Shown here one piece after another: positions 58,880 through 64,000 of a DNA stretch of 64,000 nt. The stretch lies in assembly GCA_950097015.1 (NCBI GenBank), contig CATNEN010000037.1:372001-436000 (forward strand), read 5' to 3'. The position numbers were made by a program, and so were the translations under genes. The notes beneath the pieces were generated by a model. It did no database searches, had not been told where the DNA came from, and worked only from the letters and a program-made list of their open reading frames with translations. The stretch's first letter is position 1; every line of letters starts with the position of its first letter. The DNA is from Macrostomum hystrix. Taxonomy: Eukaryota; Platyhelminthes; Macrostomidae.

Positions 58880-59395
58880 ATGATTACGAGCGGACAACGA
58901 GGTAGAAACCTGACGATTTGTCTGGCGGTTTCACCCCAATGGGGTCTGGTACACCATGCGCTGGTGGATGGCGGATTCACAAGCGGCCATTTCGCAGCAT
59001 TTTTGTCTGAGTTAAATGAGCTAGTGGACGAGCCATGGACTCTGGTGTATGATGGCGCTCGCGCTCACAACAATGTTCCTGGGCTTGATGCAGGTCATTC
59101 CACCAAACAGCTGGCTCCAAACTCGCCCTTTTTAAATGCGGCTGAGATGGCTGGCTCCTGCTTAAAGACTGCCGTCGGACGCTTGCTCTCACAGCCTGAA
59201 GTTCGTGCGGAACTGCTCAATACGGCTGCAGCAGCAAACCTTGGCATCACATTGCACACCTGGAGAATGGGAATTCTGAGACGTGAGGTGACGGTCGCCC
59301 TACAGGAGATCACACAGCCGAAGTGCTTGCAGTGGGCTAATCACACGGCAACCTACTTGAATCGCTGCCTGAATCATGAAGACATTTTGGCATAA
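58880..59395 (+). pseudogene. DDE transposase remnant, N-terminus and first catalytic Asp lost
   Basis: An open frame of 171 codons ends TAA at 59393. Seen: RGRNLTICLAVSPQWGLVHH, VYDGARAHNN with the second catalytic Asp at residue 58, and APNSPFLNAAEMAG with the catalytic Glu at residue 89. This DxxxxHxN...SPxLNxxE arrangement is that of IS630/Tc1-type DDE enzymes. The family-typical GRAPRGERA-like segment precedes the ATG in frame (GARAPRGERAV), but a stop at 58799 and the left repeat follow immediately upstream. The DNA-binding domain and the first Asp are therefore deleted and the copy cannot be autonomous. Confidence 0.85.
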
Positions 59396-59527
59396 TTGAT
59401 TGCTCTTTTCTTTGATCGTTCGGTTGACTTCATTCTACATCAGTTCGCAAACTTTGTTTCCTCTTTGATTGTTTCCCCTTCGAAGCTTTTTGTCCTGTTA
59501 AATGAATACAAGCCATTAGCGCGTAAC

Positions 59528-59662
59528 GCGAATTCAAATGAAATTTCGGCGAATTCAATCTCGACTTTTAGCTTAATTTCTATGGGCTTACTATTTTTAG
59601 ACCACATTGGCTTCTATGGGGAATTGTTTTGCAGTTTCGGTGAATTCAATTGCAAAATGGTA
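59528..59662 (-). repeat. Right terminal inverted repeat
   Basis: Reverse complement starts taccattttgcaattgaatt. It mirrors the left repeat over its whole length. Confidence 0.92.
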
Positions 59663-59664
59663 TA

Positions 59665-60499
59665 TTCAATCGGTATAATAGTGCACGATTGCAGTACACA
59701 GGCAATAGTCTATGGCAAAAGGACTAATTTGGACGAGCTAAAAACGCACTAGATTTCGATATTTAACTGTGACAGTCAGTCCTTTATAATACTTTACATA
59801 CACGAAATAGGTACGCATTGTGGGCTGTGCATTTGAAGGTGAGTTTTCGGAGTCCGCTCAAGTGGGTCTTTTAGTGCGTTCTCTCGTGCTTGGTTTCTTT
59901 CACGAACTAAAACTGGCTTTAAATGCCAGGCTGCAAAATGAAACTGGCTTCGGAGACGAAAATATAAAACCACATAATTGCCACCCGAAATAATTCAGTT
60001 GTTAAAGAGAGTGACAGATAGACTGGACTGTATGCTAGTTGCGACCTTAAATGTCTCAAAGAGAAATACAGCCTTCGGGTTGCTAGGGCGAGACCTCATT
60101 CCTCCCCACCGCTTTCTCCCCCCTCTCTCTCGCTCCCTCTCAGTCTCTCGGTCTCTTTATTATCGTTTGAGTACCCAAATGGTGCAGAAGTGAGCAGCCT
60201 CCTGACTACTAAAAATGAACTCATGTCTCCACTTTGCATCAATAGAGGCATTGAAAATAGAGACAAGGTCGAGAGAGACAGAAAGACAGAAAAGAAGATG
60301 AGAAACGGCCACGAGAGTCCAGCTTAGCAACCGGAGGGTCTTAAATAGCCCTTCATCCCCCTCGGTGTTTGTTTATGCCACAATCCATTGGCGACAGGAA
60401 AACAGAGCAGCTAGGCAGCGAGGCACAACAGACACAAGAGCGCGTGCGAGCGAAAATAAAAGAAAAGCGGTGCCAAATTGAGGTTTAATACAGCAGGAA
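59665..60499. other. Upstream region of the P450 gene
   Basis: Unique DNA. A TATA-like ttaaatag near 60342 lies about 155 bp before the ATG; a role is inferred only. No other gene was seen. Confidence 0.4.
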
Positions 60500-62781
60500 A
60501 TGCTCCCAATGCTGATCCTCGTTGGTCTGATGGTTCTCCTGTACCACCTGTACGTTTACCAACTGAGACAACGTGTGGCCCACATTCCAGGTCCCCCGTG
60601 CCACTGGTTCTACCTGTTTGGCAACGCTGGCGAATTAATCAAGTCGAAGCGCATTAACCAGCGCCGGCTAATGCTGAAATATTTCAAGCGTTTTGGGCCC
60701 GTGTTTCGCATTGTGGTCTTCCACAAGGTTGCTATTTTTATCATGTTTTAAGATGAAATGTATCAGAGGACAAAATTCTCATGAGTATTTGATATTTGAC
60801 AGGTGCTGATCTTTAGCTACGGCCCGGAGGCGAATCGAGCACTTCTAAGCCGGCGCTTGCCAAAGCCATCCAGCGTGTACAGCCTGCTGCATAGCATGTT
60901 CGGCGTGCGCTTCATGGGCCGCAGTCTGCTGACTGAGACTGACCACACCCGGTGGCGGCACCGCAGGCGCCAGGTGCGAGACATTTTCAGCGCCGGCTTC
61001 GCCAACAACTCGGCTAGCGTAGTGAACGAAGCGTGCGCCGCCATGGTTCGACTGCTCAGTCGACAGGCCTGCGACAGTGAGCGACTAATTCAGTTGGAAT
61101 CCTACCTGGGCAAGGTCACTCTCGAGGTCACCTGCCAGGTGGGATTCGGATTCGCCTCCGGTGCGTTGGACAGCGTCGAAGCCAGCGACATTCAGAGCCT
61201 GGTTCAGGGCGCCATGGAAGGCATCGCCATCAAGACCGAGAGCCCCTTCGCCTGGCTCGGCCGGCCCGCCAAGGTTGCCGAGGTTCGCCGATGCCTTCTC
61301 GGCCTGCGCCGCCTCCTAACCGAGCGGGTTGTCGCGGCGGCGTCTGGCGGCGTCAGCATGATGAACGAAATGGTTCAGAGACTGGCGGGTGCGCTGTCCA
61401 GCGAGGAGCTGGTTGACGAAGCTGTAACATTGTTCTCAGCCGGTCAGGTAAAAAGTTGATTTCGGTTTTAGATATTTTTAAGTCGCAACGTCCTTTGACA
61501 GTACAAAGACCACCGGGTTTATCAAGTGTCCAATTGTTCTTTCTGTATCTCCCAAAATATTCAACCAATCGCCATCAAATCTAGAACATGGGCATAAATT
61601 TTCTGCTCACAAAATTTCATGACGTAACCATGTCGGCTAGTATTGTATTGATTATACTACTGTTAATTTTTATATTTTTAACCATGGGGGCTTTCAGAGA
61701 GCAATGTTAGTTGTCCTTGTCACCAGGGTGTTCGACAAGAATCGCTGAATATCATGACGATGCTGACGTTGACGAAAATCGGTCATTCGGTTTGGGAGCT
61801 ATCGTAAAGTAGGCAGAGGGTATTTGAGATCCCGCCCTGGTCTTTCCCCAAGGGGAGAAATACTGCTAAGCAACAAGAAGCGTTTGAATTCTCAGCCCTG
61901 TTAAATCTGCATCCACCTGCAGGAAACAACGGCTTCTCTACTGTCCTCCCTGCTGATGGAGCTGGGCCGCCAGCCGGAGGCGGTGGACAAACTCGTTGCC
62001 GAGATCGACAACGTCTGCGACCCGGATGTCAGGTGAGCAGTCTCAAATTATAACCTCCATTAATGAGCTCTATTCGTACTTTATAATTTGTTTCTTCCTG
62101 CAGTGCTGGCGACTGCTGCTTCGCCCTTCATCTGGACTAGGCTCAATTATATCTTTCTACTGTTTGCCAAAAGAAGCACAAAAGAACAAAAGAAGCAAGT
62201 CTCACATTCGCAGAGCTCTCATTCTTGTTTCTATAAATAGAAATAAAATTTGTCGGAATTCAATGCAATTAACATTTGAAATGTTTACGGAATTATTCTG
62301 GCACAGTTCGCCAATCACTCTGGAGCAGCTCGGCAGAATGCCCTACCTCGAGGCGGCAATCAAGGAGGCCCTACGGCTCTATCCTCCGGCGCCCTTAGTT
62401 ACCCGCGTAGCAACCGAGGCCACAGGCCCGGTGACAATCGGCGGCTATCAAGTACCACCTGGCTATCCGGTCTACCTGTCGCTGCAGGCGGCGCATCTAC
62501 TCTGCTTCAAGGACGGCGCGGAATTTCGACCTGAGAGGTTCCTGGCGGGGTTCGACCAGCAGCAGCGGCCGGGAGCTTTTGTCTATGGCCCATTCGGCTT
62601 CGGAGAGAGGGCCTGCGCTGGCCAGAGACTAGCCATGCTCACCTCTAAATTGACACTGGCCCACCTGCTGAGGGCCTTCCGGTTGCGCTACCCGGCCGAG
62701 CTGTGCTTTCATACCGTGCAGGTTGGCTCGCTGAAGCCATTGCGCGGTGTGCCGGTGATGCTGGAGATGAGGCGGCAATGA
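60500..62781 (+). CDS. CYP46-like: Cytochrome P450, CYP46-like, complete
   Basis: Exons 60500-60727, 60803-61447, 61923-62032 and 62307-62781 sum to 1458 nt (485 residues plus TGA), normal P450 length. A hydrophobic anchor (residues 4-20) and the hinge IPGPP (29-33) indicate a microsomal (ER) enzyme. Further on come RFGPVFRIVVFHK and W-x-x-x-R-R in TRWRHRRRQV (C-helix). The I-helix has AGQETT (289-294), the K-helix EALR (348-351), then FRPERF and the heme loop FGFGERACAG with the thiolate Cys at 431. Every hallmark is intact. IPGPPCHWF, the VFHK phase-0 intron, SSVYSLLHSMFG and the pattern after it match CYP46A1 (cholesterol 24-hydroxylase) better than other families I can recall. The substrate is unproven; CYP46 enzymes hydroxylate sterol side chains. 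Intron 2 holds family C repeat; no tandem arrays. Confidence 0.92.
61500..61880 (+). repeat. Dispersed repeat family C, longest forward copy (P450 intron 2)
   Basis: Contains gagcaatgttagttgtcctt, gttcgacaagaatcgctgaa, aaaatcggtcattcggtttg and ggtctttccccaaggggaga, each found in the same order at 28850-28600 on the other strand. Confidence 0.7.
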
Positions 62782-63855
62782 CCGGAATCGAACTGACTCA
62801 CCCCAGATGGAACGCTATTTTTGTTGTGTACTTTAAAGCTCAGATTCTCGAGGTCATGTTCGATAGTATTTTCATTATTTTCCTATTTCTCGTCATATAT
62901 CATGGTCATTGTGCCTTAAACTCAAAACAGGATTAGCCTAATTTTTCGTGAGTTGTTTCAGTGACTTTTCGTTATAAAAATTTTAAAATATTTAACAAAT
63001 TTGTTTTTCTACGTGTATCACATGCTTAAGTTAAACAAGTATTACCACGCCTGTAAAAGCATCATTAAATTGGTTCTTTATAACATGACTCTTCTAATAC
63101 CATTGTACAGTTGGTTTCAAATACTTTGATTTGTTTTCTAATGTACACGAGCAAAGGTCGCGATTCTTATTGTTTATAAACTTTATTCGTCCTATCATTT
63201 GCATATCTAAATGTGTTTTTCATCTCAAATAGCTGCTAAGTTATACTGTTTTTCTCATAAAAATTAATTTTTAAAATAGTGCTGCTAGGCAATGGGAACT
63301 GGCAAGTGAACATAACACTCGACCTTCTTTGACTACCTTAGGCCACTGCTATTAAATTCAGACTACTGTCTGCTAGTAGTGGTATACGCTTAAATAAGTG
63401 AGGTCATTTTTAAAAGATCTCTATGTTAATTTTGGCACTGCTCATATCTCATTAAAGCTTATCAAAACAATTAAAGTAATCGAGATAAATCAAATAAATG
63501 TAAAAAACTAATGAAATTTGGGTTTATACGAAACCGTTAATCTTACTGTGTTATATATTTGCTAATTGAGGATAATTAGCAAATATTCACGCATAAAATA
63601 CATGTTTAAAAGTAACCTGTATGCTTATTCTATTTAAAGAAATTTAAACACTTATCAATTAGTTTATAACATACAAGATATATAGTTGTATTAATTTGAC
63701 GAACACTACAAAGGAGAACTGCTGCATGGGTCTCCGCTTAACCCATATCTACAAGTCAACGAGGAATAACGGAATTAAGATGGTCACTGATAACAATCGG
63801 GAAAGCAAATTCGATTAAACTATATCAATGGTTGATGATTTATTGGTATTTAAAC
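62782..63855. other. Downstream AT-rich region with no gene seen
   Basis: Contains the P450 3' UTR. No exon or array was recognised. Confidence 0.5.
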
Positions 63856-63856
63856 T

Positions 63857-64000
63857 GATACTTGCAGCCAATCAGCTAGTCTGAAAGGCATAATAGACAG
63901 AAAGGAATGAGAGTTGGGGTTTAGTTTTCTCGGAACTGATGCTTGCAGCCAATCAGCTCGTCTAGAAGGATATGAAAAAAGGAATGAGGGGTGGGGTTTG
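63857..64000 (+). repeat. Two tandem about 80-bp repeats with CCAAT boxes, cut by the window end
   Basis: cttgcagccaatcagctagtc at about 63862 and cttgcagccaatcagctcgtc at about 63942 are followed by matching gaaaggaatgag and gttggggttt blocks. An array may continue beyond the window. Confidence 0.75.

Larger units (their letters stand above)
58640..59662 (+). mobile_element. IS630/Tc1-mariner-like DNA transposon, internally deleted, 135-bp TIRs
   Basis: Terminal inverted repeats 58640-58774 and 59528-59662 are 135 bp each with about three mismatches. Both begin TACC at the outer edge and are flanked by TA on both sides (58638-58639 and 59663-59664), the target duplication of the Tc1/mariner-IS630 group. 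The 1023-bp element carries a 171-codon remnant of its transposase. Short mismatch-poor TIRs suggest fairly recent activity. Confidence 0.88.

Noticed and set aside
59396-59752. 118-codon plus-strand frame after the transposase remnant
   Set aside because: It runs through the right terminal inverted repeat and starts at a non-ATG codon.

Overview
This window is nuclear DNA from an animal. Coding exons are GC-rich islands cut by many introns in AT-richer DNA, and all the recognisable proteins are metazoan: a type IV diacylglycerol kinase, a GnRH/AKH-type receptor, Van Gogh, a netrin-module secreted protein and a CYP46-like P450. An invertebrate bilaterian fits best. A lophotrochozoan or flatworm is plausible, but the sequence does not settle it.

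Layout. (1) 5-6917 (+): 3' part of a diacylglycerol kinase zeta/iota gene, 11 exons. (2) 6918-15500: no convincing gene; six tandem arrays and a SINE. (3) 16121-26156 (+): GnRH/AKH/corazonin-like GPCR, six exons, every intron carrying a tandem array. (4) 26157-35168: intergenic, with 34-, 30- and 26-bp arrays and several SINE copies. (5) 35169-38780 (-): Van Gogh-like planar polarity protein. (6) 41162-42218 (+): candidate unrecognised 79-residue gene. (7) 43319-47240 (-): signal peptide, NTR-like domain and possible GPI anchor. (8) 51027-54170 (-): orphan rhodopsin-family GPCR. (9) 54350-57893: a 3.5-kb, 23-bp array. (10) 58640-59662: an internally deleted IS630/Tc1-like DNA transposon with 135-bp terminal inverted repeats. 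(11) 60500-62781 (+): complete CYP46-like cytochrome P450.

Exon joins were set by hand from GT/AG (one GC/AG) sites, reading-frame phase and family similarity recalled from memory. The six recognised gene models each sum to a whole number of codons, and the frame is kept across every junction.

The outstanding property is tandem repetition. About 30 arrays, each with its own unit (3 to 87 bp), occupy roughly 37% of the window and sit in introns and between genes. Several lie against splice sites. One supplies the actual 3' splice site of the last receptor exon, another iterates a donor-like motif just after a real donor, and another is 15 perfect CCAAT boxes at 20-bp spacing. Two tRNA-derived SINE families and one further dispersed repeat are also scattered through the window. 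The genes do not form an operon or an obvious pathway; lipid signalling (DGK), peptide signalling (two GPCRs), planar polarity (Vang) and sterol-type oxidation (P450) are simply neighbours.
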